Positions 1-13,885 of a DNA stretch of 64,000 nt are shown here, in pieces. The notes beneath the pieces were generated by a model. It was not told the DNA's origin, did no database searches, and saw only the letters and a list, made by a program, of their open reading frames with translations. This stretch comes from Argopecten irradians (lineage: Eukaryota > Mollusca > Bivalvia > Pectinida > Pectinidae). How positions within the stretch are numbered: position 1 is the first letter of the stretch; each line of letters begins with the position of its first letter. A program made the translations under genes and the position numbers. The stretch covers positions 23,215,695 to 23,279,694 of the forward strand of contig NC_091143.1 in the NCBI RefSeq assembly GCF_041381155.1. Reading direction: 5' to 3'.

Positions 1-3000
1 GCAGGTTGTGCCAAGGGACGCAACTCATCATATGCTCAAGATACTCATAACATGACAGGTCACTGGGCATGGTCAGTCTATTATTATCGGACTCTACTTT
101 ACTCACTCTGCCACAAAAATGTCTCGTCATGATATAAAAAATATATGCTTCTGCTCTAACTAATACATATCAATAGTAGGAATATTCTATGGTTTGTTAG
201 ACATAATTATCCACTTGCGATTTCTGAAATAATTAGGGCTTGATACATGTACATGTAAAATTCAATCATCACATCCGAGTTACTCTCTAGACGCATGGAG
301 ATTAATCAATTCAAATGAACACCGTATTGCATATATATACCTTACTGTGCATAATGGATTTTGAGACCGAAACACATGTCCGGGCGACCGATCGCGATCG
401 GCCATTTTAGATTTTAAAAAAAGTTCGCTACCGCGACTGTTTTCAAACTACTTTAGCATACGCCTTTCCAAATGACTGACTGTTTTTAAGCTAACATTTT
501 TAAAAGTCCTGTTGTGGGTCATATAAATGATAGAACTACTGTATAACTGCACTCTCCAAGATTCCTCGTCAGATCGCTTGTTAAAATCGGCCAACAAATG
601 TTAACCTTCAATATTATTCAAAGCGATTTCTGCCACCGGGGCACGTATATTTTATACATGCGAGTTAAATGTTGAACTGGTGATATTTTAATATTTTCAG
701 TCTGATTCAAATCGTACCGACGGTAGCTGTAGTTTACAATTCGCTTCCTACATATTACTCTATATGTAAATGTATTCGTATGAAATGGAGAACAGCAAAT
801 ATTGTCAATACCATGTATGTACATATAACTCTTTGAATACTATATTCATAAATATTCTCTGTCATGAAAACTTCACAAAGACACTCCCCAATCGGTCACA
901 GCGTATTCAATACATAATACTTTTAAGATATTCGGGAAATTTAAACTGTTCAGTAATTTAAATGACCGTATTTTCACGGTCGATTGATTTTAATCAGATT
1001 TATAATGGGGGCAGCATATTTTACCTGAAGTATATTAGTTATACGGTAGGTTAGTTTTGTAACAGGTGGACAATACAGGTAAAGCTTTGTAATAATGACC
1101 TACTTCTTCACAATTCGGCCATTTGTACGAATAGTCTTATCTGATCAGCCATTGATTCACACGTGATTTTTTTTTTATTCTCATCTCAGTGACAGTTCAG
1201 TCTGCCTGTGTGGATTTCAAAACGAAGATTGTGAAAACTATTTTTTATATTAACTTTTATACGTCAACCCAAGACGGCTCCTTTTAAAATTTTATTTTGG
1301 AAGTTGATAATGATATACCAACAATACAAAATGTACATATGACATGACTCAGAAAGACAAGATATCAATATTAATAAAGCTGTAGTGGATAAACACAGTG
1401 CTTCGTCAGAGATACCAACAGATTTCGTTGAATTTCTTTGAATGTCTTGTAAAATTATTTTTATCTATATGTAATGATATATACTATATGTATATATGAG
1501 ACGTTTTGTATGGTTAGATGTTTAGCAATGTCTAGTTTGTGTTCATATAATATCATCATCATTAGCTAGGGCCACGCTACCCATTCGCATGTTCGTTATT
1601 AACGAATCAATCTGGCTTATTGCTAAAATGAATTCATCCTAATTCGCAAAAAATGCTAAAAAAAATTCTTTACACACTGGATATCCAATCATGCGGACAC
1701 AAACTTCAAACATTGTTTTTTTTCCAATCGGATTACTTTCATAGCAAGTCTTAAACAGTTCATAAATTAATCAGTTACTGTACCATATATATTTTAATGT
1801 TGAAGGGATGTAAAGGAACAATATGCACAACGGAGTATGGTTTGTGTGTACTTTTCAATGGATGCATAAAATACATAATTTGATGCTTCTTAGTAATTTG
1901 ATACATGTATGAAATGCTGTGAATGCACAATTTGCTAAATGAAATTCTTATTTGCTAAAGAGAAAAAAAAATCATTTTTGCAACTTTTGCTGAGCAAACA
2001 AGAAAGTTAGTGCGAGCCCAGATTAGATAAAACAATTATCGATATTAATTCATATTTATGTATATTAGTATAATGACTTTAGAGAGAGGCCATATATAGG
2101 CATGATACCTGTTGCCCAATTCCCATTGTTTTAAACGTCTGACAATAAACTATTCTGAAATGAAAACTTACTTTTTTTACTTGTGTTGACGAGGGAAGAT
2201 TACTATCAGAAGATTTTAATTCAGTACATATTTCCTTTACTGGACCATCGTTCACATCAAATTGTTATCGATTGTGCTTTATTTCGTCGATTCTCTTACC
2301 AAATGAAATATATATTATATTTCACTGATATCGGGAGGGGGAAGCGTAATAATATCGTTAAAACTTATTACACATTGTAGGTATATAAGGTCACCACTGG
2401 CCAAGACCGATTTTATTCCTCATTTTACCATTTTTATTCAAAGAATTCAAAGATATAAACCTTATATCACTCATGAAAACTAGACAATAATAATTGTAGG
2501 ACGCACGACACAGGATTAAAGTGCGAAGGCCATTGTAAATAACAAGTCAGTGATTATTAAGATATTCATTAATCAGAGATCGAAAGTTGGATACTCCCAT
2601 GCTAAACAGAGCGAAATTCGTTTATGCTGATATTGATTTTCTACTTACAGAATTTAGCATGCTTGTGACCTTTACAGTCTATAAAAACATGCATGTACGT
2701 AGATGCTTCTGTGCCTAATATAAAGTAACGAAATAAGTTTTGAACACCATCAAAACTTTGTTAGGCAATAGGTATACGTAACACAGTCGAATATTGATAA
2801 AGGTATGCGTGATATCACCTTGTACAATGGAACTGAGATCTTCCTTGTCTGTGTAAACAGAAGCAAACATCCTTTAACACAAGATTATTTTAAGTTAGAC
2901 AACCCATGTCCCCGGCACGGAGGGTATCGGCTAATGTCAAAGTTACAGTGAGGATGCTTGAAACAGCTGATATAACCCAGTGTACAAGTATGGGACTGGA

Positions 3001-3332
3001 CCCTTCCTAGATTGTGTAAATATTTGACGTACGATAGCCATACACTGGCTAAAAACATCAGATAACACTAGATTCTTTGAAGTACAGAGGAGTCTCTGAC
3101 TCACAAAAGTAAAGTCTAAGAGTAAAGTCTCGTGTTTCATTCATTTGCTTTTATCTGAAATAATAATGATTTGGTGATTTTTGGAAATATAAAAACTTAA
3201 AATATAATTTCTAGTTGAGTTATCTTATCATGCAAAATACTTGAGTTATTTTTTTTTAGAATTTACCCTAATAAATGATATTTTGAAATGAACTTCTTTT
3301 CTTTTTACCATTGAGTTTAAAAAAAATCTAAA

Positions 3333-3334
<2 letters not shown>
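1..3334. other. AT-rich stretch without recognisable gene
   Basis: Only short random frames are present. A 14-bp palindrome CCGATCGCGATCGG lies at 388-401. Nothing else stands out. Confidence 0.5.

Positions 3335-3366
<32 letters not shown>
3335..3366. repeat. Poly(A) run of 32 bases
   Basis: An A-run abruptly followed by CGCGTTCGCGAC. It could be the tail of a retroposed sequence on the plus strand, but no recognisable body lies before it. Confidence 0.6.
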
Positions 3367-3367
<1 letters not shown>

Positions 3368-3899
3368 GCGTTCGCGACATTTTGTCCATTTTCCATGCAG
3401 ATTTCATTTCATGTGGCGAGAGTTATCCCTCTTTGAACTGAAAAAAAACTACGTCCGTAGAGGCAAGTTTTTCTAATGCCAGGAGTATTGAGCTGCTCAA
3501 AATTTTGATTGCGGAAAGCATTCGCCTATGTGCATGCTCAAACTATGCGCTTATTATCGGCTGTTGTTCGCCGGTGTACGCAAATGTAATGGGAAAATGG
3601 ATTAAACAACCACCCCGTCAACATAACGAGCTAAAGCATTTTGTAGCGAATGTATACTGAGCAAAGTGTTTGTATTACGACTGTTTTACATTTTGGTTAC
3701 GAACAATTTGCGAATTCATCAAATAACTAGCGCTTCGCGTGAACCCAAACTACTGTTTAATGACAAAATTCGCCATATGTCATTTGTAGCCTATATGGGG
3801 GTGTAATGATGTAGTTGCCATCTAACAATATACCAATGAACTTGTCTTAGTCCAGTAACTGCAGAGAAGAACACCAAGAGTTGTTTGTTTGAGACGATG

Positions 3900-4530
3900 G
3901 CTTTATAGAAGGCTGCAACTGGGACGATTCGCTTTCAAAGCTCACTAATCTGGCTTCCTCCCAGAATGCATGGCTAAAACACGACTTCCGGATAATGTGG
4001 AGCGTGTTCTCTTGGTTGCAATAACCCTACGCCACTTGGCCCTAGTACAAAATACAGGCATATAAGATACACATGCAGAGACCACACGACAACTCCTACA
4101 AAGCTTTCAGAGAAGTGCGTTAAGCCATAGTGGAGATTTCCCCTTCCTATTCCTATAAGCTCGTATCCTTGAACAGACGATGGCACCTTCTCCACCGATG
4201 GTCTTTTTCCTTCAACACAACAACTTCTTGTTTTGGCAGAAGGGGATTCCTCTACATTGCTAGTCCGTTGCTTTCTCCTTCCATGTTTCCCCCTCCACTT
4301 GCCAACAGAAGGGAGAGTATCAGGTCCGTCTCAGGCATCACTAGGACCTAAAACGACTTCCATTTCCTCCTCATTGACAGCAGTAGCTTCGGGAAAGGTT
4401 GGATTGGGCGACCTGGCGGTGGCACAGGACGGCTTTGGTTTGGCAGCAGACTAGTCTGTATCTGGAGGAGATAGGACAGGAGATGCAGCCCTCAGCTAGC
4501 TCTACCTCCCGTTGCTCTTTGCCATTTTGT
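3900..4530 (-). pseudogene. Possible degraded transposase-like coding remnant
   Basis: The minus strand is GC-richer than its surroundings, with stretches of plausible protein in changing frames: SCATARSPNPTFPEATAVNE, RTSNVEESPSAKTRS, then VEKVPSSVQGYELIGIG and YGLTHFSESF. A GYxLIDL-like segment of this kind occurs in Mutator/Kolobok-like transposases of invertebrates, which is my only basis for the guess. Confidence 0.25.
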
Positions 4531-4619
4531 TGCTATGGTGTTGTTGTGAACAGTGACACCGAACGAGTGCGCTACTTTTATGATCGAAATGCAGATGTCC
4601 AACATGAGCAATACAACCA

Positions 4620-7610
4620 TACGTGACAATCGCATTACTTCCGATATGTTTCCTCAATACACACGTTATAAATTCGTAAATATCTCTACCGCGATATTCT
4701 ATAAAATAACGATGAAAGACAGGCTAATCTCGAATAGTCACAACAATCAATTCAGCAATAAGTAAGTCCAAAACGACTTGCTAAAGTTGCAGTTACGATA
4801 TGTACTACTATCCAGCTAAGTTGCACTTCCTGGAAACCATGGTCTAATTCAGTGTAATTTAAGACCCTTCCAAACATCACCATTTTTTGTATTGCCGTAT
4901 TTTCTGTCAACAAAGACGTTTATGTGTTGCATATCTTATATCATCAACAATACCCATGGGTACGAGTTTAAGAACAACGTATTTTACAGTGCCATACACA
5001 CGAACCTTTATTTTCTCGATCGAATTCAGTTGCTGTGTGGAATAGCCTTTCAACCGACGATATGGCTTTCTATTTTTCAAATTGTTTCAGATTGTGAAAG
5101 TACATTTCTTCAACCTTTGATAGACATGTCCCTCTTAACTGCATTGTATTTTTGCTTTGCTTTCTACAACTTATTGCAAATTGATTATAAGATGAGTAAT
5201 ATATAGGCTATATATTTCACGTACATGTAAAACCTTTTATTTCAAACACCAATGTGCAAATGTATAACAAGAGATATGCAAAAGTGCACTGCATTTATAC
5301 AACAATTATTGCGTTTTTATTGCCGTAACTGAAACACAATGTGATGCAATAGGGACATTTAAAGTTTTACTTGTGGCTTACAATAATAGCTTGTGTACTA
5401 GACGTGATGTTTTGCATAGAAGTTGAACTACTCGAGCTTCAATATAAGTAGTAACGATTTCCACGCGACAAGGGACAAACTGATCATGGGAAACAATCTA
5501 TACATATTACTTAAGAAAATAAACCATGGAGGTTCCCTTCTACCAAACATAACAATTGTTAATGTTACAGCTTCAAGTTTATGCGAGTTGCTTTTTCTTC
5601 GTCTATATATACATATATTTTAATTTTCTTGGTATGTTCCATCAGTGTCAAGCAGAATAAAGAATAATTGTCTTACTTTATGTTGACTCTGCCATTTTTT
5701 TCTACGTGTATTTCTAATCATGAAAAGCTATGAAGAATCAGACACAGATAACTATAATATATTCATTATTGTTAAGCACAACGCGTTTGGTTTTATCTAA
5801 GCTTCGAGGATGCCAAAATGTCTTAATCTTATTTTTGGCATACATGTATCTTAAAGGCTGCACAAACACGTTTATTAGACAAAGTCCTTCATATATCTCT
5901 GAAGTTTTGGCCAACGGACGATCAATGTATTTTAAATGCTAAAATATATATGAAAATATACTGCAGTGCATTTTTTTCCGTTGTGTCACACTATTCCGCA
6001 CATGCCCTTATCCTTTTGGGACCATAACTACACAAGATACCATACAATCACACTCTTTTTCATGTCTTTTTTTAGAACGATCTGTTCAGGAAAGTATTCG
6101 GCGATCCAGGCTTTAATATTTCCTCCCATATATTCCATAGAAAATCATAACAAGTAGGGAACGTGACTATCCCTTTTTCTACCCCTAGGGAACGCAAAAC
6201 CTCCACCAGTACATGTTTGATGTAGGTAGTAGGTGTTCGTCTCCCGAGTTTTTTTTAGCTAGCCCAGTGTCTCGAAACAGATAGGCATTTATTCTCCCGA
6301 TTCCTTGTCTGGTGTAAAGGTGATGAGGTTGAACTCTTGTTTTATGTTGGTATGCAGGATCGACAACAGACATGTTATCGTCACGGTTCTTGTACACTGT
6401 GATTAAGACTTCTATTGTCTACCAGTAAATACCTTGGAATTTAACCAACAACCATGTTAGTTATTATCATCTATTCGAATGATGGGTTTTTAGACCCAAA
6501 TATTTTTTTCTAAAAATAACGAGAATAAAAAAATATATTTGGGAGGGTATTTCTCTGTGAATAATCACGATTAAGTCATGATATTAATTGGTGGCAAAAT
6601 GTTTGAAATATTTTTTTCACCTGTTTGATCGTCAATGTTATTCTTTGTTACGTAGTCTTATTTATTATCCACGTAAAATGAGAATGAATTGATATGTCCT
6701 GATAGAGGGTGAGAAAATGAATAGTAATAGAACACGATTGAAGGAATTTTATTTTCTGTTTCTGTGAGAAAGAGAACGAAAGAATATGAATGAGGAGAAT
6801 ACAATCAAATTCCAAAATGAAAATCAATAAAAATATATACTAATAAATCATTAAAAATAGTACCAACAAAAAATAAACAAATGTACGATGATGAAATGGC
6901 TCCGTGCTAGAAGACCAAAGACTTAAAACGAATAAATATTAAACATTACCAGCACAATCTAACAAATACTTATTCCACTGCATTAAAGATGAACTAACTT
7001 TTGTATTTTTTTTATAAGTTTAAAAGTTGATTTTTCAATTATTACTCTTTGTTACTGTATGTATAGGTACATGGCAATCCAATTCTAAACCAAAAAAAAG
7101 GCACACAGGCTTATGCTCAGTTCTCGAACATAAAAATGTTGAGTCAAGACTTCCAGTGTATCTTATCAGTCCTCCCCTATGTAACCTTCTTCACCCTGAT
7201 ATCATTACACAGCTACACAGATTTACAGAATCTATATCGAGCTATGTAATCGTATCAGACGAGAACCGCCAACTCTCCAAGGAGACTCAGCAACACCGTA
7301 ATGATAAAATAACCAACATTTGTCATTAGCAAAAGTCGGAAGGACTCATCCGCATGTCAAAATGGCGGATTATTAATAAGACAGATCAGCAGAAACTGTT
7401 ACAATCGATTAGGATCGCACACCAGGTAAAAACAGGTCTAGCAACAGCTGAATCTAAAGGACAACCGATGATGCATTTGAGGGAGCTTGCGAAAATACAT
7501 TAACAGGACGGATGCAACTGACGTAGAAGACTACACCATGGATGTCATTCAAGACAAATTAGAAAATGACACATGTAGATATCTGGACTCTGAATAGAAA
7601 CTCAAATAGC
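4620..7610. other. AT-rich stretch without supported gene
   Basis: A 100-codon frame at 7027-7329 begins with a hydrophobic stretch (MIFQLLLFVTVCIGT) but has ordinary noncoding composition after it and no promoter or poly(A) context. I see no other structure. Confidence 0.45.
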
Positions 7611-7619
7611 TCTTGAAAG

Positions 7620-7866
7620 ACATTGGCTCCTTGAATGACATTGGTTCCTTGAATGACATCGGCTCCTTAAATGATCTAGGATCCTTGAATGACCTTTTCT
7701 CCTTGAATGACATTGGCTCATTGAATGACGTTGGCTGCTTGAATGACCTTGGCTCTTTGAATGACATTGGCTCCTTGAACGACATTGGCTCCTTGAATGG
7801 CATTGGCTCCTTGAATGACCTACAATGTAGGCTCCTTGAATGACCTTGGCTCATTGAATGACCTTG
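7620..7866. repeat. 18-bp minisatellite, about 13 copies
   Basis: The unit is CATTGGCTCCTTGAATGA with point variants. As 18 is a multiple of 3, the array is open on both strands (SLNDIG on plus, SFKEPM on minus). There is no signal peptide, splice pattern or conserved flank, so I treat it as noncoding. Confidence 0.8.
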
Positions 7867-7869
7867 ATA

Positions 7870-10850
7870 GTTAATATGCCGTACAGTAAAATCAAACAAA
7901 GGAGAAAGGTTTTACTAAATCCGTCTGGAATGAAGGTTGCCGTAGCGGAAATTGCACTTGAGTATAGTTGAGTGATCATTTAACGATTAAGCGATAGATA
8001 AAGGTTTACTTTAAAGGAAATCTTGTCTATTTTAGTAGTACTGAACCCATTAACTCGGAGTCTTTCTTTGCTTTTTCCGAGGACAGAATTAATACTTATA
8101 ACCAAGAGTTTTTTCGTCTAGAAGAAACGCCTGACTTCTAGGATCAGAAGGTATAGAGACGAGATATCGAGGATGGAGCTTTTATAGCAACAAATTAGCA
8201 CCAGACAAGTCCTACACATTATTTCATTGCCATGGCAACATGGTGTGGCGATTGCTGGTCATAGTTTGTAACTAGAAGCTTAGAAGACAATTTTCAGGTT
8301 ATCGACAAATGGTACTTACTGGCCATTGGAGGTGCATGGTTCCATATCTAAGGATATTAATGCTGGAATTTCCCTTTATTGTATTTATATTTCTAATTTT
8401 AAATTAAAATTAACTTAGTGTTTAAGGAAACTACGGTGTATATTAAATATATCGCATAACACGGTCTTTGTTTAGTCACTATAAAGACGCTGTTCATTGC
8501 CAGGAAAGTACAATGAAAACCCTATACTATTTTTTCACGACGAATACCATAATTGCATTTATTGTATCATTGTGGATCTCAAGCAGAACATGTAACACTC
8601 TTTAAACTAGGGATAATTTGCAAGCCTAAATGTATAACTCACTTCTATGATACAGTTAAACAGAATGAAAATGATCTAAAGGGTATGCATCATGACCGAC
8701 CTTAGAAATGGCACGAGTACACATAATGGCATTATTATTTTTGTGTACTTTTTCCTGAAATGTCCATTTTTCCCATTTTTTTCAAAATTTGTAAGCTGTA
8801 CAACAATTTACGAGTCATGAGTTGTAGTAAATGTTAGCCAAAAGTATGATATACATGTACACACGATTCAACGTTACGTTCAAGTGACCAAAGAAGTGAT
8901 TTAGAGATGTGTACGTGCAAAATTTACTAGTCCAAATAGAGGATGATACCTTATTAAAGCTAGAAGCGAAATATGAAAAAAAACTTTTATGATATCTTAT
9001 TTTCAACATAAAAAAATTGCCTAGAATATGTCTCTCAAATGAGGTACATGTGTAACCTTTCACTTCTAGTTTAGTAACTGATGAGTACCATAGAATAATC
9101 AGTTGCTCAACAATTGGAAAACAACAATGATGTTGTCGTTTAGCAAAGCAATCTGTAACAGACAGGGATACACTACCGTCGTACATCGATAACTATTCCA
9201 AATGTTAATCACTAAACCTGTCGTATTCACAGTCTTGGGAGCTCACTGATTTGATTTTTAATGAAGACCCGTTTTAAAACACATTTGTGCTTTAAATTCA
9301 AGTGATAAATCCAGAGAAAGCTTGATAAAGCAGCTGTTCGGAAGGTCTCATAATCATTATTGCCACCAACCCTCAGCACCTTGGAGTGTTAGCAAGCACC
9401 TCAGGAGCAGCAAATGACGTAATTACTTCTGTCAAATGTTTCAGGAATAAGTTCACGACAAATATTCTCGTGATTGAAGATTTCTCTCCAGACATCTCTA
9501 AGATTCTGAACGTATCTTAACTACCACCATGCATAATTGCACTATGTAAAAATATATACATAGTAATTAAAATTCACGAATCTTTGTCATCAATCTGTTA
9601 ATGTTAGCTTCTTTTATTGATTCCTCTTTGTTGTACACCACTTACGGAGATAATAAAAACAATATAGTATGCCGCCAACCTAGCACCCTATTGTCATAGA
9701 AATTAGCATTGATTCGCACCAGTACGTGACAATGAGGCGAGCCTAATAACTATTATGGTACACATTAGCCTTCTCTGCTTGTGGTGAAGCTGTATACAAA
9801 TATTGTTTGGTTTGTTTTGTCAATGCCAGATAAATAACACAATTTTCTTAAACCTTAATGCAACGACGACAACAGAGTCTCGGCACCTTTATGTAAATAG
9901 CTGCGTTCACTAGCTTCCTTCTCTCACGTGGAGCTATAATTAAGATATAATTGTCCCATTGGAACTATAACGACCCAGAACAGCGCTTGCCTCGTGGAGA
10001 AAAAATGGTTTATTGCAGATGTGACCTGTGTTTCCATGGATACCTCTTAGACACTAAGACGAAAGTGGGTTACCGTTAAGATTCCAGAATACACTAGTCT
10101 GAATTGCTAAATACACTTGTATTGTTTACATATATAGTTTTCTGCGTGGCTACTTTTGTGCAAGCTATCATTCGATATGTGTCTTCACAGTTACAGTTTT
10201 GAGAGCATTGTTGTACGGTTTACTTTCTAGATGTTTGTGGCACAGACGCGAACCAGTGATATCATTATCGTTACGTGATGTCGGTGATTACACAGTTGAG
10301 AGTAAAACAAGATGACGCTATATAGATTTACAGTAAGTTATACCCGCTCACTCATGTCATCGGATTTTACATCTCACGAGCTTTTATCTATATAACAAAG
10401 TAAATAACACATACTCTCCGCTGATACGTATTATAAGATTTACCAACTTTTTCTTAGTGATACGTCTGTATACTTAGATATTCCTTGAAGGCTGGTACAC
10501 AACGCTGTTGTGGCTTTAAGTTTATTTTTAAAAGTCGATTATAAAAATTCTCGGAATAGTGCGGCAAACTACAGTGAATTATGACTCTGTTTGGCCATTT
10601 AAAGTTTGTACAAATGGGGTTACTTGATACGTGGCTTCAAAATAGCTTTATTGAAAAAAACATACAGGGAAAAACATCAATACCATTCAGAATAATATTT
10701 CCTGTACCTTTTTCATATTTGTAACATCAACACTGAATTTAAAGCAAGGTTCAGTAACTAATCAACATTCACTTCGTTATTGGTAGAGTATGACACTTAT
10801 ACCGACTATAATAATAATAAAAATCCTATGTGTGCTTTGTTTTCGTGGAA
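7870..10850. other. AT-rich stretch without recognisable gene
   Basis: The longest frame, 123 codons on minus at 8815-9186, shows no domain, no exon signals and random-looking composition. No repeats were noticed. Confidence 0.45.
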
Positions 10851-10852
10851 TA

Positions 10853-11225
10853 TCATAAAGATGCTCTACCGCTGACAGAGCATACGTACATGATACTCAT
10901 AATTTGAACAATAATTGGTGTTTTCTCATGTAAATGTATGTCTAGTTAACACAAATAATAATATAAAATAACTTGTGTTGCTTTTAGTGGATAGGGAATC
11001 AGTACTTCATTCCATAAACGGCATAATGCCATGGGTTTTTTTTTTCAGGCCGCAATCAATTATTTTCAATATTTTTATCTTGAAGTTAAATAAGAGGCTC
11101 AAACTTTTCAATGGTGGTAATGGTGTAAAGTAAGTAACTTTTATAACTGAAGAAAAAAACTGATTCATCAGCTTATGTTTTTGACAAAAAAATACCATTC
11201 GTCAGCGATGTAGCATCTTTTTAAG
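10853..11225 (+). mobile_element. MITE-like element, family M1 (copy 1)
   Basis: The ends read AAAGATGCTCTACCGCTGACA and, in reverse complement at the right, AAAAAGATGCTACATCGCTGACG. Inner landmarks are ATCAGTACTTCATTCCATA, TTATCTTGAAGTTAAAT and TGGTGTAAAG. There is no coding capacity. Two other copies are at 31.7 and 32.9 kb. Confidence 0.65.
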
Positions 11226-12630
11226 TTATTAAATGAAACCTTCGCCCTTTGCATGTATACATAGGAGTAGACATCATTGATATCGTTCACACATTTTGAA
11301 TACCAGCTAACAGCCATTTTGTTCAAGGCTAAACTAAATTTATTGTGTTTGTCTGCCTAAAAACTGTCTTCGTTGACTTTATGGGACCTTGTCATCAATC
11401 CGCTTGACATTTCATTTAGTCTACAAATTGTTCTTTATCGCCACTATAAATATCTTTACCACCAAACAGTCCTTGAAAGAGTGAAGTTTGATAGACTTTC
11501 TAGTATATAGGTTTTATAGACCAAATATCTTAAATAGGACATACAAAACTGTAAAGTCGTCAAAATAGGGGAAAATGGGAAAACTAAATAACCGGTAAAA
11601 AGTCGCGTCAAAGCTTTGTAAATGGTAGTATAGAAGTATAACTGTTCGTGCACTATTTTACCAGCAAATTCCAATATTACTCCAATTACTCTCCAGTGAA
11701 TCAGAAAATGGGACACCTACCAAATGCACTCATACAATGTAATAAATTTAATCATCTCCATAAACTACATCTAACAACAGAAAATACGCACAAGTGTATA
11801 CTATAAGAAATCTTGCGGTGATTTTGAAGACTCGCTGAAATCTGGCTCTGGATCACTCATGCTTGTGTATCTTTGGTACAAGCCTAACACAGCAAAATAT
11901 GTTGTCAATACGGAGAATATCTTTCACTGCATAACCACCCACAATTGCACAGCTGTACACGTTTGATACTTAGCACTACATAGTGATCAGTACATGTAGC
12001 TGATTAACAAGCCTTATATGTGTTATATCCACTGACTAATACAGACATGTTATCATCTGTACAGAGTGGAACAAAGCGTGATTACCTAGATTATTGATAT
12101 TCAGTTATCTATTTGTCAATGAAGCACCATAAAATATATTTGTTGTCCTTCTGTGCTGTTTGATACTATAAACGGTAAAAGGTTACTGAAATTAAACCAT
12201 TGCTAAAGGACAGTTCTAGGTCAGGCAACTTGAGATAAGATTACAATATTTTAGCTTCACAAAGCATTTAGACTTTCTGTCGGATATTGATTAATACATA
12301 CTTTCGATTTGACACCGAAAGAAATTATTAACAAAATATACGCTGATAATAGGAAAGTGGCAACAAAACACACGTACACCTGATGATGGTCTAGTGTCGG
12401 TATCCAGTTAGAAGATGCAATAGACCTATCATCTCGACAAAGGATAAGAATGGACCTTATACATGTGGATATTTGTGGTATACTTACCTGACGAGGATCT
12501 GGATGGCTAGTAATGAATAACTTAAGAATACTTACCGGATAAGGCAAGTGAGTTCATTATTCAATAAAACGCCAGAAAAGGGGTTAGATGATTATGATCC
12601 TTATTCCATTGGAGCTTTTTGGTAGACTTA
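11226..12630. other. Noncoding stretch with several minus-strand donor-like sites near its end
   Basis: Nothing is recognisable until 12480-12540, where minus-strand GTAAGT sites follow TCGTCAG and TTATCCG. These might mark small exons of the gene suggested at 12.6-12.7 kb. Confidence 0.3.
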
Positions 12631-12631
12631 C

Positions 12632-12707
12632 CTTGAGGGATCCGGGAGGGGCCATAATCCAATGACACACTGCGAACAGCGGGAAGTTTTGGCCGGGGGG
12701 TATTCAT
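12632..12707 (-). CDS. Candidate coding exon, unknown product
   Basis: This is a GC-rich island on the minus strand with ATG at 12707 and the donor GTAAGT at 12631-12626 after CCTCAAG. The ATG frame gives MNTPRPKLPAVRSVSLDYG and six more codons. A second frame is also open across the island and further upstream (HGKVLIREDEYPPAKTSRC, CVIGLWPLP), so the frame is uncertain. Several further CTTACC (minus GTAAG) sites lie at 12480-12540. No complete gene could be built. Confidence 0.25.
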
Positions 12708-13162
12708 CCTCGCGAATCAACACTTTGCCGTGCGTGCTACAACACGTGTGTCAACATTAAAGCTGGGATCCTCACCAGCAAAAATGATACTTGAGTGCTT
12801 CGTTAGGTGTTTGATGTTGTCTATAATCCAAATCGTGTCTATAGTTGGGATGATCGCCCTGGGAGAGTGGACATGAATAATTAATGTTTGTGAGATGCCA
12901 GTGATATTTTTCTAGTCCTGTGTAGATTCCGGCTCCTTTTTAAGGTCCAGATATATCACGTGTTTATTAGCTTAGTATCTCAACACAACAAACATGCCCG
13001 TCTCACGGGTACGATGTCTGAAAAATGTCATCGAGTTGGCATCTAACACAACCGTTAGTCCATGACATTTAGAGCGAATGTTTATGTTCTCAGCTGGTCC
13101 ATTTCAATACCCTGATCAGCACCGCTGAAATATGATCGTGTCAAATGAAAGCGATTCCACAG

Positions 13163-13235
13163 ATTGTAGAACTATTTCAAAAGACCACTACTGCGATCGA
13201 CCAGGAACAGCGAAGTACTGTCACCACGGAGGCAG
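13163..13235 (+). CDS. Candidate small exon, frame uncertain
   Basis: Between the acceptor-like GATTCCACAG (to 13162) and GGCAG|GTACG (donor at 13236) two frames are open. One reads IVELFQKTTTAIDQEQ. Another, starting after TTGTAG, reads HYCDRPGTAKYCHHGG, whose cysteine and glycine spacing recalls an EGF-like domain start. Neither can be confirmed without neighbours. Confidence 0.18.
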
Positions 13236-13696
13236 GTACGAGAGCAGAATAGGCTAGCAGAACACAAGGTGACATCGCAAAGCTGGTATACCGCAAACGG
13301 TGTACCTGGGTTTGTGTGATTTATCATGTAAATAACTAATCTGAGTATCCTCACCAACCGTTCAAGAATCAACAAAGCATTAATGTAATGGCTTCACTCA
13401 TCCTTTATAATTTATTGGTTAAACAACTTCCCAGTTATGCCTGCCTTTAGAAATTCAGATGCAGTACTATGTAGTACGAAGTCATATTGAATCTGTTCAA
13501 CGACCTTTCTAGTTATTTTTTATGTTTGAGAGCATGATCAATGTAAAGATTGTTGTCACAAATTGATCTATGAAAATTATAACAAATAACCCGTAATTCA
13601 TACATTGCCAATTCAGAATAGGCGTAAAATTGCACATTTTATCTGTAACATGTAAGGTTGATATAGCTTAAGGCGTCGCTACAGAGATGATTTAAT

Positions 13697-13885
13697 TTTA
13701 TTAGTTTATGTCTTATTATAACAGTCAGGGTCGTTTAAGGACTTGTCAGGTTTGTTGTTAGAAGAAAGCCGGTGTACCCGGTGAGAAAACCATCGACCAG
13801 CGGTCAGTACCTTGCAATTGCCCCAAATGGGATTCGAACTCGCATACCAGAAGTGGAGCGTTTGTGTTCATATGTCGGGACACCG
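13697..13885 (-). repeat. tRNA-derived SINE, same family as 19.6 kb
   Basis: The minus strand reads GAGTTCGAATCCC (B box, 13841-13829), AAGGTACTGACC, ATGGTTTTCTCACCGGGTAC, AAGTCCTTAAACGACCCTGA and GACATAAAC. The tRNA-like head is poorly preserved. Confidence 0.6.

Noticed and set aside
4892-5206. 104-codon plus-strand frame
   Set aside because: AT-rich chance frame with no domain, promoter or poly(A) context.
8815-9186. 123-codon minus-strand frame
   Set aside because: Random-looking composition, no exon signals, no paralogue and no recognisable domain.
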